Source: Bacteroidota bacterium | GTDB lineage: Bacteria; Bacteroidota; Bacteroidia; Cytophagales; Cyclobacteriaceae | Length of the DNA: 64,000 nucleotides | Assembly: GCA_016178785.1 (NCBI GenBank) | Contig: JACOSO010000096.1 | Span: 305,649 to 369,648, forward strand | Direction: 5' to 3' | In this document: in pieces, positions 7,431 through 16,582 of the stretch | Numbering within the stretch: the stretch's first letter is position 1 | How the letters are laid out: the number at the start of each line of letters is the position of its first letter | Translations under genes and position numbers: made by a program | The notes under the pieces: model-generated | What the model saw: the letters and a program-made list of their open reading frames with translations, nothing else | What the model was told of the DNA's origin: nothing | The model's database searches: none

Positions 7431-8555
7431 ATGTACTCATTAAAAGATCTGGTCATTTATTTCTTGAAGCTGGGCACGTGGGGCTTTGGTGGTCCTGTGG
7501 CCCTAGTTGGTTACATGCACCGCGACTTAGTCGAAAATAAGAAATGGATCAGCGAAGAAGACTACAAGGAAGGGCTCGCGCTTTCACAACTTGCTCCAGG
7601 TCCATTAGCCGCTCAGCTTTCAATTTATTTGGGTTATGTGCATCATGGAGTAATGGGCGCAACATTGGCGGGAATCGCATTTGTGCTGCCATCATTTTTA
7701 ATGGTGCTTGCGATCGGTTATGCCTATGTAGAGTTTGGTGGCCTGCCATGGATGCAAGCGGTGTTCTACGGAATAGGCGCTGCAGTTATCGGCATTATTT
7801 TTATTGGCAGTTATAAGCTAACAACAAAAAGCATTGGAAAAGAGAAACTCTTTTGGGCGATATTCATCGTCCTCACGGTCGCCACCTTCATCACCGAAGA
7901 AGAAAATATTTGGTTGATCCTTTTGGCTGGTGTGGTAGTTTGGTTCGCAAAAGCTCCACCAAAAATATTTACTTCACAAACAATTTCGCTCACATTCATT
8001 CTTGAGCTTCTTCCCTCAGCTATCGAATCAAAACTTTTGCAAATCGGATGGTTCTTTACCAAAGCAGGTGCATTTGTTTTCGGCAGCGGACTTGCCATCG
8101 TTCCTTTTTTGTATGGAGGTGTTGTAAAAGAATATCATTGGTTGACTGAGCAACAGTTTTTGGATGCGGTCGCTGTGGCAATGATTACGCCTGGGCCAGT
8201 TGTAATTACAGTAGGTTTTATTGGGTTTCTCGTGGCGGGAGCTCCGGGAGCTTGTGTCGCAGCTTTGGCTACATTCCTGCCTTGTTATCTTTTCACAGTT
8301 ATTCCCGCACCTTACTTTAAAAAATACGGAAAGCATCCTGCGATCAAAGCATTTGTTGATGGAGTAACTGCCGCAGCCATCGGAGCAATTGCAGGTGCTG
8401 TGTTGGTATTGGGCAAAAGGACATTAATTGATATGCCAACCATCATAATCGCACTAAGCACTGCAGTACTTTTGTTTAAATTTAAAAAGCTGCAAGAGCC
8501 GTTTATTATAATGGCCGCAGCAATAATTGGACTTTTTTTGAAACTGTTTCTTTAA
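7431..8555 (+). CDS. chrA: Chromate efflux transporter ChrA
   Basis: A 374-residue inner-membrane transporter of the CHR family with two homologous halves, i.e. the long-chain form. Half 1 begins LVIYFLKLGTWGFGGPVALVGYMHRDLVE and contains GLALSQLAPGPLAAQLSIYLG. Half 2 begins IGWFFTKAGAFVFGSGLAIVPFLYGG and contains AVAMITPGPVVITVGFIG. The paired GFGGP/PGP signatures and about ten hydrophobic segments are diagnostic. ChrA exports chromate driven by the proton motive force. It is preceded by ChrB-domain genes and followed 25 nt later by exported proteins of the same cluster. Confidence 0.95.
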   Translation: MYSLKDLVIYFLKLGTWGFGGPVALVGYMHRDLVENKKWISEEDYKEGLALSQLAPGPLAAQLSIYLGYVHHGVMGATLAGIAFVLPSFLMVLAIGYAYVEFGGLPWMQAVFYGIGAAVIGIIFIGSYKLTTKSIGKEKLFWAIFIVLTVATFITEEENIWLILLAGVVVWFAKAPPKIFTSQTISLTFILELLPSAIESKLLQIGWFFTKAGAFVFGSGLAIVPFLYGGVVKEYHWLTEQQFLDAVAVAMITPGPVVITVGFIGFLVAGAPGACVAALATFLPCYLFTVIPAPYFKKYGKHPAIKAFVDGVTAAAIGAIAGAVLVLGKRTLIDMPTIIIALSTAVLLFKFKKLQEPFIIMAAAIIGLFLKLFL

Positions 8556-8580
8556 AGTATCAATACTTAACCATAGTCCT

Positions 8581-9216
8581 ATGAAAACAAGAATCATTTC
8601 TCTCCTTGTCTTGGTTGTGTTCTGCTGCTGGTATGCAATTGGAAACATTGCTGCCGCTCAAAGTACCGATGCCATTTTTAATTTTGACAATAATGAAGCT
8701 GGCAAACTCCCGGCCGACTGGACACCCGTTGCCAGCACATGGATGATTGCTGCTGATGGGCTTAATAAAGCCATGAAGCAAGCGGGAAAAAATGAGGGCG
8801 ACAGATTTAATATTTGCATCAACAGCAAACTGAAATATCAAAACTTGGAAATGGAGGTAAGAATTAAAGCACTCGAGGGAGAAGAAGACCAGGGGGGCGG
8901 ATTGGTTTGGCGTTATCAAGATGCAAAGAACTATTACATTACAAGAGCCAATCCTTTGGAAAATAATTTCCGGGTTTATAAAGTGGTAAATGGCAATCGC
9001 AAGCAGATGGAATCCGCAAACGCAAAAATGAAAACGGAGGCATGGTACAGCATTAAAGTGGTGATAACGGAAAACAAAATCGAATGCTATTACAACGGAC
9101 AAAAACTATTGAGTCACACCGATGACACATTCCCAAACGCAGGTTTAGTCGGGTTTTGGTCAAAAGCTGATGCAGTTTCCTTGTTTGACGATTTGAAAAT
9201 AAAAGTGCTTAAATAA
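8581..9216 (+). CDS. Secreted lectin-like (DUF1080/LamG-type) protein
   Basis: A 211-residue protein with a signal peptide (MKTRIISLLVLVVFCCWYAI...AAAQS) and one concanavalin-like beta-sandwich: FDNNEAGKLPADWTPVASTWMI, GGGLVWRYQDAKNYYITRANP, WYSIKVVITENKIECYYNGQKLL and GLVGFWSKADAVSLFDDLKI. It is close to the DUF1080 / 3-keto-disaccharide hydrolase fold, but a catalytic set cannot be judged by eye. It is likely periplasmic or surface located. It lies 25 nt after chrA and 29 nt before the next cluster gene, so it is cotranscribed with the chromate genes; its role there is unknown. Confidence 0.75.
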   Translation: MKTRIISLLVLVVFCCWYAIGNIAAAQSTDAIFNFDNNEAGKLPADWTPVASTWMIAADGLNKAMKQAGKNEGDRFNICINSKLKYQNLEMEVRIKALEGEEDQGGGLVWRYQDAKNYYITRANPLENNFRVYKVVNGNRKQMESANAKMKTEAWYSIKVVITENKIECYYNGQKLLSHTDDTFPNAGLVGFWSKADAVSLFDDLKIKVLK

Positions 9217-9245
9217 CTCAATTGAAACCTTTACATTTAATTTAA

Positions 9246-9746
9246 ATGATGTCAATTCGAATGAAGGGCAATTTTAAAATTGATAAACTCCTTTTATTGT
9301 GGATTCTATTTTTCCCGACAAGCAGTTTCGCACAAGAGGAAACAAAGACCACCATCGTTTTTGTTTGCGAACACGGTGGAGCAAGAAGCACAATTGCGTC
9401 CGTTTACTTTAACAAACTGGCGGAGGACAATCACCTTCCCTATCGATCAATTTTTCGCGGGCTCACGCCCGACCCATCCATCTCAAAAGAAACAAAGAAA
9501 GGATTGACTAAAGATGGCTTTGCAACTAAAACCCTTTTCCCAGTTGCGCTTTCTGAAAAAGATGTTGCCAATTCTTTATTGATCAGCTTAGACTGCATTC
9601 CGCCTTCACAGTATCAAACTTACCATTCCTGGAATGGTGTTCCAGCGATCAGTGAAAATTATGGAGCTGCCCGAAATGCAATTGTAAAACATTTGAACGA
9701 ATTAATAATGGAGTTGAAAACTAAGAAGCAAATCACTAAAAATTAA
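9246..9746 (+). CDS. Exported arsenate-reductase-like low-MW phosphatase
   Basis: A 166-residue protein with an N-terminal hydrophobic signal (about 13-29, ending FAQ) and then a low-molecular-weight phosphotyrosine phosphatase / thioredoxin-type ArsC fold. The P-loop C-x5-R is CEHGGAR (Cys41-Arg47). Usual ArsC and LMW-PTP proteins are cytosolic; export is unusual. The family reduces arsenate or hydrolyses phosphotyrosine through the active-site Cys. Lying between chrA and a superoxide dismutase, it may act on an oxyanion or chromium species in the periplasm; this is inference. It ends 5 nt before the dismutase gene. Confidence 0.75.
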   Translation: MMSIRMKGNFKIDKLLLLWILFFPTSSFAQEETKTTIVFVCEHGGARSTIASVYFNKLAEDNHLPYRSIFRGLTPDPSISKETKKGLTKDGFATKTLFPVALSEKDVANSLLISLDCIPPSQYQTYHSWNGVPAISENYGAARNAIVKHLNELIMELKTKKQITKN

Positions 9747-9751
9747 TTTTT

Positions 9752-10474
9752 ATGAATCGAAAAATCTTTTTGCAAAACAGTCTTTTGTTGGGTGGAGCAA
9801 GTTTGCTGCCGATCGATTCTGTTTTTTCTCAGAGCATTCAGGAAAGTGGCATGGACAAACTCACTGATGACCAGGGAAATTTTATTCAACAACCTCTTCC
9901 CTACAACAAAAATTTCCTGGAGCCTTTCATGGACGAAGAGACATTGCACTTGCACTATACGTTTCATCACGGCAACGCAGTGAAGGCCGCGAATAAATAT
10001 CAATCGCAAATTCGTGAGGCCCTGGATTTAAATTCGGTTGATACCGTTGACTACTTCACTAAAAAACTTTCACTTCAATTTTCATCGCATATCCTCCATA
10101 CCATTTTCTGGACAAATCTTAGCAACAAAAAAAATGAACCAGCGGGAAATCTTTTGAAGGAAATAGAAAAATCATTTGGCTCTTATGATAAACTGAAAGT
10201 GCTGATCAGCCAAATCTCTAAAAGTGTGGATGGGAATGGCTGGGGCATTTTGGCGTATCAGCCCTATTCAAAAAAACTTTGCGTATTGCAGTGCGAAAAT
10301 CATGAGAAACTTACTCAGTGGGGCTGCGTTCCTTTATTGGTGATTGACGTTTGGGAACACGCCTATTATTTAAAGTGGAAAAACAATCGTGGGGGGTTTG
10401 TTGATAATCTGTTCTCAATTATCAATTGGGATAACGCGCGTGAGCGACTTCAAACGGCCATTAAACTTTCTTAA
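9752..10474 (+). CDS. Exported Fe/Mn superoxide dismutase (ChrC-like)
   Basis: A 240-residue Fe/Mn-SOD family protein. An N-terminal signal (MNRKIFLQNSLLLGGASLLP...VFSQ) precedes the dismutase domain. All four metal ligands are visible: His68 (LHLHY), His116 (HILHTIFW), Asp199 and His203 (VIDVWEHAYY). It would remove superoxide outside the cytoplasm. In the proteobacterial chrBACF cluster, chrC encodes an iron superoxide dismutase, because chromate reduction produces oxygen radicals; gene order here makes the same role likely. A strong hairpin terminator follows, so this is probably the last gene of the operon. Confidence 0.88.
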   Translation: MNRKIFLQNSLLLGGASLLPIDSVFSQSIQESGMDKLTDDQGNFIQQPLPYNKNFLEPFMDEETLHLHYTFHHGNAVKAANKYQSQIREALDLNSVDTVDYFTKKLSLQFSSHILHTIFWTNLSNKKNEPAGNLLKEIEKSFGSYDKLKVLISQISKSVDGNGWGILAYQPYSKKLCVLQCENHEKLTQWGCVPLLVIDVWEHAYYLKWKNNRGGFVDNLFSIINWDNARERLQTAIKLS

Positions 10475-10515
10475 GTAGAGATCTTGAGGCTTTACTCTAC
10501 ACAGGAATACCGTTT

Positions 10516-10550
10516 AAAAAAATCTATTCATCACACCAATAGATTTTTTT
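10516..10550 (+). terminator. Rho-independent terminator after the superoxide dismutase gene
   Basis: A perfect 13-bp stem (10516-10528 with 10538-10550), loop of 9, A-tract on the left and seven T on the right, so it could work in both directions. It closes the chromate cluster and argues against the upstream start at 10484 for the next gene. Confidence 0.85.
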
Positions 10551-10573
10551 TATCATGCGGGTTTAAAATCTCT

Positions 10574-12814
10574 ATGCGTTCAATTCTTTTTGCGTTTTTG
10601 ATTATTAGTTACGCACAAACTAAGGCTCAGCTTTCGGGGCTTCACATAAAAAAAGCCACTGGGCATATCGTTCTGGATGGCAAAATGACCGAGCCTGATT
10701 GGCAAGAGGCCGATGTGGCGGGCCATTTCAAACAGATGTTCCCTTTTGATTCATCTTATGCAATTGCGCAAACAGATGTGCGCATGACGTATGACGATCG
10801 GTTCATCTACATATTCGCAATCATGTACAATAATGATAGCGTAAGAAAGTACGTCACACCTTCGTTGCGGAGGGATTTTCGCGGACCTGCCAATGACGGT
10901 ATCTCAATTGTGCTTGATACCTACAAAGACCGTACCAACGGATTTATGTTCGGAGTCAATCCATTCGGAGTTCAACGTGAAGGACTGATATCCAATGGCG
11001 GCAACAACCCGGACGATTTAAACCTGAGCTGGGACAATAAGTGGTTTAGTGAAGCCAGGATTCTTCCTGATCGTTGGGTATGCGAAATAGCCATTCCATT
11101 CAAGACCATCCGGTTCAAAGAAAAATTAGCCTCATGGAATATTAATTTCTATCGGATCGACAGCCATCATGGTGCAGAACAAAGTACGTGGTCTCCCATT
11201 CCCCGGGTTTATAGTCCACCGACTTTAGCATTTAACCGGGAGTTGATCTGGGACAAACCGCTGGATCACCCCGGTGGAAATATCTCCTTAATTCCATATA
11301 TGGCGGGTCACAATCTGGATGACTTCCAAAATAAATTGCCAACTGACCGAGCTCCTTCTATTGGTGGTGATGCGAAAATTGGTATTGGCCCGGCCATGAA
11401 TTTAGACTTGACAGTGAATCCGGATTTTTCCCAGGTAGAAGTTGATCAACAAGTAACAAACCTTAGCCGCTTTGAGATTTTCTATCCCGAGAAAAGACAG
11501 TTCTTTTTAGAAAATGCAGATCTGTTCGGAAGCTTTGGTTATAGTAACAGTCGTCCGTTCTTTTCAAGAAGAATTGGTGTTACACGTGATCCTTCCACCG
11601 GGCAAAATATCCAGAATAAAATTTATGCTGGGGCGCGGTTAAGCGGAAAGATTGATAACAACTGGCGAATCGGGTTGATGAGCATGCAGGCTGCGGAAGA
11701 GAAAACAATCAACCTCCCTTCGATCAATTATACAGTTGCGGCTGTCCAGCGAAAAATTTTCACTCGGTCGAATATCGGGTTGATGATGATTAACAAACAG
11801 GCATTTCAAGATTCTTCATCAAAAGATTTTAAACTGATGCCGAACCGCTATAACCGGTTAGTAGCCGTTGATTTTAATCTTGGCACAAAAGACAACCGTT
11901 GGAACGGCAAAGCATTTTATCATCATTCATTCAATGAGTACAAAAAAGACAGTGCCTTCTCTTCAACCGCATCAATAACCTACAGCAAACCCAAAATCTT
12001 ATTTGATGTACTCTTCCAGGCCGTTGGTGCTAATTTCAATCCGGAAGTGGGTTACGTACCGCGCACTCGCTTCAACCGGTTTGCGCCTGACTTTTTTTAT
12101 TCATGGTACCCCAAATCCAGGATTATCAACAATCATGGCCCGGGCACTGACATTGATATTATTGGCAACGACATTTATGGCATCACCGATGCTGATTATA
12201 ATTTGTGGTACACGGTTAATTTTCAAAACACAGCTACTTTCTTCATGCGAATAAGGCAAGACTATGGGCTTGCATTTTTTCCATTCGACCCGGCATTTCC
12301 GGCAGCCGACAGCCTGGCTAAAAAGCTTCCTTACAAGTCCCATTATTACTGGAATTCAGTCATTCTGAATTTTCAATCGAATGCCCGGAAGAAATTCTTC
12401 TTTAGCTTTCAATCAAGGCTTGGTCAGTATTATAATGGCCATCGCGTGAACATCGATGGAAATTTCAGTTATCGATTGCAGCCACATGCAGTGATTTCGG
12501 TTGATTATTCTATTAACCACATTTCATTGCCATCAGCTTATAACAGCAGTAATCTGCTTTTGATCAGCCCAAAGTTTGATTTCACTTTTTCGAGAAAACT
12601 ATTCTGGACTACCTACATCCAATACAACAATCAGATTAATAACGTGAATATCAATTCACGCTTACAATGGCGGTTCAGACCCGTATCAGATTTGTTCATT
12701 GTTTACACCGATAATTATTTTGCTGAAGCCAATTCGCACGGAGATTTTTTTTACGTGGGACAGCCGAAATTACGAGCGCTTGTCGTTAAACTCACCTATT
12801 GGTTGAATTTATAG
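10574..12814 (+). CDS. DUF5916 outer-membrane protein with CBM9-like N-terminus (paralogue 1)
   Basis: From the ATG at 10574 the protein has 746 residues: a signal peptide (MRSILFAFLIISYAQTKAQ), a carbohydrate-binding family 9-like domain with the pattern DGKMTEPDWQEAD...DDRFIYIFAIMY, and a long DUF5916 C-terminal region of alternating beta strands ending in an aromatic residue-rich strand, KLTYWLNL. This architecture is typical of Bacteroidota outer-membrane barrels of unknown substrate. The in-frame codon at 10484 would place a terminator hairpin inside the coding sequence, so 10574 is chosen. The next gene encodes a close paralogue; a more distant one starts at 24973. Confidence 0.88.
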   Translation: MRSILFAFLIISYAQTKAQLSGLHIKKATGHIVLDGKMTEPDWQEADVAGHFKQMFPFDSSYAIAQTDVRMTYDDRFIYIFAIMYNNDSVRKYVTPSLRRDFRGPANDGISIVLDTYKDRTNGFMFGVNPFGVQREGLISNGGNNPDDLNLSWDNKWFSEARILPDRWVCEIAIPFKTIRFKEKLASWNINFYRIDSHHGAEQSTWSPIPRVYSPPTLAFNRELIWDKPLDHPGGNISLIPYMAGHNLDDFQNKLPTDRAPSIGGDAKIGIGPAMNLDLTVNPDFSQVEVDQQVTNLSRFEIFYPEKRQFFLENADLFGSFGYSNSRPFFSRRIGVTRDPSTGQNIQNKIYAGARLSGKIDNNWRIGLMSMQAAEEKTINLPSINYTVAAVQRKIFTRSNIGLMMINKQAFQDSSSKDFKLMPNRYNRLVAVDFNLGTKDNRWNGKAFYHHSFNEYKKDSAFSSTASITYSKPKILFDVLFQAVGANFNPEVGYVPRTRFNRFAPDFFYSWYPKSRIINNHGPGTDIDIIGNDIYGITDADYNLWYTVNFQNTATFFMRIRQDYGLAFFPFDPAFPAADSLAKKLPYKSHYYWNSVILNFQSNARKKFFFSFQSRLGQYYNGHRVNIDGNFSYRLQPHAVISVDYSINHISLPSAYNSSNLLLISPKFDFTFSRKLFWTTYIQYNNQINNVNINSRLQWRFRPVSDLFIVYTDNYFAEANSHGDFFYVGQPKLRALVVKLTYWLNL

Positions 12815-12867
12815 AGGTTTCGAAATATCTTCGTTACTTCGTTTAGAGTTCTATCAATTTAAGGTGC

Positions 12868-15105
12868 ATGCGATCAATTTTTGTTTTGATTTTTCTGCTT
12901 ATGTGCCTTCATGGAATGTCACAGCTTCCTGGATTGGCCATCAAAAAAACTACCGGTCAAATTAAAATTGATGCTGTGATGGATGAAGCAGATTGGCAAA
13001 CAGCCGATGTAGCAGGACACTTCAAGCAGACATTTCCTTTCGACTCTTCTTATGCCTGGGCACAAACAGAAGTGCGAATGACTTATGACGACCGCTTCGT
13101 CTATCTTTTTGCAACGATGTTCAATGAGCCCGGGCCGCGAAAATATGTTACGCCTTCATTAAAACGAGATTACCGTGGGCCCGCGATCGATGCTTTTAAT
13201 GTTGTACTGGATACTTATAAAGACAGAACAAATGGCTTTCTCTTTGGAGTAAATCCTTATGGGGTGCAACGCGAAGGCCTTGTCTCAAACGGAGGAAGCC
13301 AGTTTGATGATCTAAATGTGAATTGGGACAATAAATGGTACTCTGAAGCAAAGATTTTGGATAACCGATGGGTTTGTGAAATCGCGATTCCATTTAAAAC
13401 CATTCGATTTAAAAAAGACCTCGATTCATGGAACATCAATTTCTATCGGCTCGATACCCACCGAGCTGAGCAAAGTACATGGTCGCCTATACCAAGAATT
13501 TATAATGTAACAAGTCTCGCGTTCTCAAGGGAGTTGAAATGGGATAAGCCTCTTGACCATCCTGGCGGAAACATTTCTTTGATTCCCTATGTCGCGGGCC
13601 ACAGCATTGATGACTTCGAACACGCATTGCCATCAGACCGCGGTTTATTTGCAGGTGGAGATGCTAAAGTTGCGGTTGGCCCAGCGTTGAACTTAGACTT
13701 GACGGTGAATCCGGATTTTTCACAAGTTGAAGTCGATCAGCAAGTGACCAACCTAAGTCGTTTTGAAATTTTTTATCCGGAAAAACGACAGTTCTTTTTA
13801 GAGAATGCGGATTTGTTTGGAAGCTTTGGTTATAGCAATGCAAGACCTTTTTTCTCGCGAAGAATCGGAGTCACCCGCGATCCACTAACGGGGCAGAATA
13901 TTCAAAACAAAATTTATGCGGGCGCTCGGCTCAGCGGAAAGCTCGACAACAATTGGCGAATTGGAGTGATGTCCATGCAAGCGGCCAAAGATGATGCGAT
14001 CAATCTGCCGTCAATTAATTATACAGTGACAGCGGGGCAGCGAAAAGTTTTCGCACGATCAAACATAGGTCTGATGCTGATCAATAAACAAGCGCTTCAT
14101 GATTCCGCTTCCAAAGATTTTAAGATTCTACCCAATCGCTATAATCGCCTGGTGGGTATAGATTACAATCTCAACAGCAAAGACAACCGATGGTTCGGTA
14201 AATTTTTTTACCATCGCTCTTTCAACGAGTTAAAAAAAGACAGTAGCTACGCCACCACCGCAAAAATTATTTATAGCAAACCAAATCTTAGAATCGAGTT
14301 TTTAGCGCAGGCTATTGGAGCCAACTTCGATCCGCAAGTGGGCTATCTTCCACGAGCACGATTTAACCGCATAGCACCGGAAGCATATTATTCGTGGTAT
14401 CCAAAGTCAAAGTTGATTAACAATCACGGCCCGGGCACTGACATTGATTTTGTTGGCAATGATCTTTACGGAATTACGGACGCAGATTATAATTTGTGGT
14501 ACACCGTTAATTTCCAGAATACTGCAAGTTTCTTCATGCGGATTCGGCAAGACTATGGGCTCGTCTTTTTTCCATTCGACCCTACCTTTCCCGAGTATGA
14601 CAGTTTGAAGAAAAACCTTGCTTACAAATCGCATTACTATTGGAATTCAGTGATTTTGAATTTTCAATCGAATGCGCGCAGAAAATTATTTTATGGAATT
14701 CAGGCAAGGTTCGGACAATACTATAATGGACATCGGGTAAGTTTCGATGGAAACTTTAGTTATCGTCTTCAACCTCATATGGTTTTTTCAGTTGATTATA
14801 CTGTAAATCACATTTCACTACCATCGCCATACAACAGTGCTGATTTACTCTTAATAAGTCCCAAGTTTGACTTTACTTTTTCAAAAAAACTTTTCTGGAC
14901 TACCTACATTCAATATAATAATCAAATCAATAACGTGAATATCAATTCGCGCTTGCAGTGGCGATTCAAACCTGCTTCTGACTTGTTCATTGTTTACACG
15001 GATAATTATTTTGCTGAAGCTAATTCACATGGAGATTTTTTCTATGTTGGCCAACCGAAATTACGAGCGTTAGTTGTTAAGCTCACCTATTGGCTGAATC
15101 TCTAA
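12868..15105 (+). CDS. DUF5916 outer-membrane protein with CBM9-like N-terminus (paralogue 2)
   Basis: A 745-residue tandem paralogue of the preceding gene. It keeps the order signal peptide (MRSIFVLIFLLMCLHGMSQ), CBM9-like domain (DAVMDEADWQTADVAGHFKQ), DUF5916 barrel and terminal strand KLTYWLNL. Long blocks, for example NLDLTVNPDFSQVEVDQQ and FYPEKRQFFLENADLFGSFG, are identical in both. The 53-nt gap is short, so cotranscription is likely. Third-position differences are spread evenly, so the duplication is not very recent. Substrate and function are unknown. Confidence 0.88.
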   Translation: MRSIFVLIFLLMCLHGMSQLPGLAIKKTTGQIKIDAVMDEADWQTADVAGHFKQTFPFDSSYAWAQTEVRMTYDDRFVYLFATMFNEPGPRKYVTPSLKRDYRGPAIDAFNVVLDTYKDRTNGFLFGVNPYGVQREGLVSNGGSQFDDLNVNWDNKWYSEAKILDNRWVCEIAIPFKTIRFKKDLDSWNINFYRLDTHRAEQSTWSPIPRIYNVTSLAFSRELKWDKPLDHPGGNISLIPYVAGHSIDDFEHALPSDRGLFAGGDAKVAVGPALNLDLTVNPDFSQVEVDQQVTNLSRFEIFYPEKRQFFLENADLFGSFGYSNARPFFSRRIGVTRDPLTGQNIQNKIYAGARLSGKLDNNWRIGVMSMQAAKDDAINLPSINYTVTAGQRKVFARSNIGLMLINKQALHDSASKDFKILPNRYNRLVGIDYNLNSKDNRWFGKFFYHRSFNELKKDSSYATTAKIIYSKPNLRIEFLAQAIGANFDPQVGYLPRARFNRIAPEAYYSWYPKSKLINNHGPGTDIDFVGNDLYGITDADYNLWYTVNFQNTASFFMRIRQDYGLVFFPFDPTFPEYDSLKKNLAYKSHYYWNSVILNFQSNARRKLFYGIQARFGQYYNGHRVSFDGNFSYRLQPHMVFSVDYTVNHISLPSPYNSADLLLISPKFDFTFSKKLFWTTYIQYNNQINNVNINSRLQWRFKPASDLFIVYTDNYFAEANSHGDFFYVGQPKLRALVVKLTYWLNL

Positions 15106-15178
15106 GCCATTTCTGCATTTACACTTCGTTAACAATTATTTATTGCTGATTCACAGGGGATTAAGAATTAATTAATAC

Positions 15179-15190
15179 ATGTTTAAACAT
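15179..15190. promoter_or_regulatory. Palindromic operator ATGTTTAAACAT upstream of yceI
   Basis: A perfect 12-bp palindrome. It lies about 18 nt before a -7-like box, TATTCTTG (15209-15216), which puts it over the -33 region where a repressor would act. The same 12 bp form the core of a longer palindrome at 45623-45642 upstream of the pirin gene. The nearby MarR-family regulator (16583) is the natural candidate to bind it. Confidence 0.6.
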
Positions 15191-15199
15191 ATATTTCAA

Positions 15200-15222
15200 G
15201 GTTTGCGTTATTCTTGCAAACC
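15200..15222. promoter_or_regulatory. Second dyad in the yceI promoter
   Basis: GGTTTGC (15200-15206) and GCAAACC (15216-15222) form perfect 7-bp arms around GTTATTCTT. It overlaps the likely -7 box and transcription start, so it could be a further operator or an early 5'-UTR hairpin. Confidence 0.4.
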
Positions 15223-15236
15223 AAAACAAAATAACT

Positions 15237-15809
15237 ATGAAAAAAATGTATGTATTTCTCGTGTCGATTTTAGTGGCAAGCGCTGCCGTGGCTCAAGGCA
15301 ATTGGTCGTTGGATAAAGCGCATTCAAAATTAGGTTTTGCAATTAGCCACATGACAATATCTGAGGTTGAGGGCGGTTTTAAGTCATTCGATGCCAAGAT
15401 TTCATCAGCAAAAGAAGATTTCAGCGATGGCGTTGTTGAGTTAACAGCGGAGATCGCCAGTATCACTACCGATAATGATGGCCGCGATAAGCATTTGCAG
15501 AGCCCTGATTATTTCGATGCTGCAAAATTCACCACACTTACTTTTAAAAGTAAGTCATTCACAAAAGTGGAAGGAAAAAAATACAAAGTAACAGGCGACT
15601 TGACCATGCATGGCGTAACTAAACCGGTAACGCTGGATGTGGTTTTCAACGGCACAATAGAACATCCACGCAGCAAAAAGACCATCGCTGGTTTTAAAAT
15701 TTCTGGCACATTGAAGAGAACTGATTTCGGTATTGCAGTAGATACGCCTGCAGCCATGCTTGGCGATGAGATTACTATCCACGCCAACACTGAATTTGTA
15801 AAAGGGTAA
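15237..15809 (+). CDS. YceI family protein 1
   Basis: A 190-residue protein with a signal peptide (MKKMYVFLVSILVASAAVAQ) and a complete YceI domain: WSLDKAHSKLGFAISHM, the DAAKFTTLTFKSKSF block, GDLTMHGVTKPVTLDV and late GTLKRTDFGI. YceI proteins are lipocalin-like beta-barrels that bind isoprenoids or similar lipids in the periplasm and often respond to acid or oxidative stress. It is followed by a terminator and then a paralogue, with a MarR regulator third. Confidence 0.92.
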   Translation: MKKMYVFLVSILVASAAVAQGNWSLDKAHSKLGFAISHMTISEVEGGFKSFDAKISSAKEDFSDGVVELTAEIASITTDNDGRDKHLQSPDYFDAAKFTTLTFKSKSFTKVEGKKYKVTGDLTMHGVTKPVTLDVVFNGTIEHPRSKKTIAGFKISGTLKRTDFGIAVDTPAAMLGDEITIHANTEFVKG

Positions 15810-15820
15810 GGGTTTGTTTG

Positions 15821-15855
15821 TCCAGTCGGTGAACATTTCATCGGCTGGATTTTTT
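15821..15855 (+). terminator. Rho-independent terminator after yceI 1
   Basis: TCCAG...CTGGA closes an extended, partly wobble-paired stem (TCCAGTCGGTGA with TCATCGGCTGGA), followed directly by TTTTTT. It separates the two yceI genes. Confidence 0.7.
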
Positions 15856-15951
15856 CTTTCATTGGAATTAATGTTCTTTTAAACTGAATCTATTTTTATA
15901 TCAGCGCTTTTGAGTTAGTTTACATACACAATTTCAAAACCAAATCAACAA

Positions 15952-16521
15952 ATGAAAAAGTTTAACTTAATGCTTGCAGCAGTACTTGTAGCAGGTGCTG
16001 TATCCGCGCAAACCTGGGCCCTTGACAAGAATCATGCAAAACTTGGATTTGAGGTAACCCACCTTTTGATATCCGATGTTGAAGGATCTTTCAATTCTTT
16101 TGAAGCTACTCTAAATTCTTCAAAAGACGATTTCAGTGATGCCGTGATCGAGTTAACAGCAGACGTTAACACTGTTTTCACTAACAATGAGTACCGCGAC
16201 AAAGACTTGAAAAGTGAAAACTTTTTCGATGCGACTAAATTTGGAACACTTACATTTAAAAGCACATCATTCAAAAAAATAGAGGGAAGAAATTATAAGT
16301 TGTCTGGTAACATGACGATTCATGGTGTGACCAAACCTGTTGAACTTGACGTAGTTCTTAACGGCCCTATCGAGCACCCACGCAACAAGAAATTAGTTGC
16401 GGGCTTCAAGGTAAAGGGCAAAATAAATCGCAAAGACTTTGGTGTTGGTGAAAAGGCTCCCAATGCTGCTATCAGTGAAGAGGTGATTATCTATGCCAAT
16501 GCGGAATTTATTAAAGGATAA
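15952..16521 (+). CDS. YceI family protein 2
   Basis: A 189-residue paralogue of the preceding gene with signal peptide (MKKFNLMLAAVLVAGAVSAQ) and the same YceI blocks (WALDKNHAKLGFEVTHL, DATKFGTLTFKSTSF, GNMTIHGVTKPVELDV, GKINRKDFGV). It is periplasmic and likely binds a lipid. It is separated from the first copy by a terminator and about 100 nt, so it probably has its own promoter. The MarR gene follows after 61 nt that contain a strong hairpin. Confidence 0.92.
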   Translation: MKKFNLMLAAVLVAGAVSAQTWALDKNHAKLGFEVTHLLISDVEGSFNSFEATLNSSKDDFSDAVIELTADVNTVFTNNEYRDKDLKSENFFDATKFGTLTFKSTSFKKIEGRNYKLSGNMTIHGVTKPVELDVVLNGPIEHPRNKKLVAGFKVKGKINRKDFGVGEKAPNAAISEEVIIYANAEFIKG

Positions 16522-16546
16522 TTTTCCGTCATAAGTAATTATTTTT

Positions 16547-16573
16547 AACAGCCTTGTTTTCAACAAGGCTGTT
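16547..16573. promoter_or_regulatory. 12-bp hairpin in the marR 5' leader
   Basis: AACAGCCTTGTT (16547-16558) pairs perfectly with AACAAGGCTGTT (16562-16573), loop TTC. It lies 9 nt before the MarR start codon. No T-tract follows on either strand, so it is not a standard intrinsic terminator; it may be a processing or translational control site. Confidence 0.5.
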
Positions 16574-16582
16574 ATTTCATCT

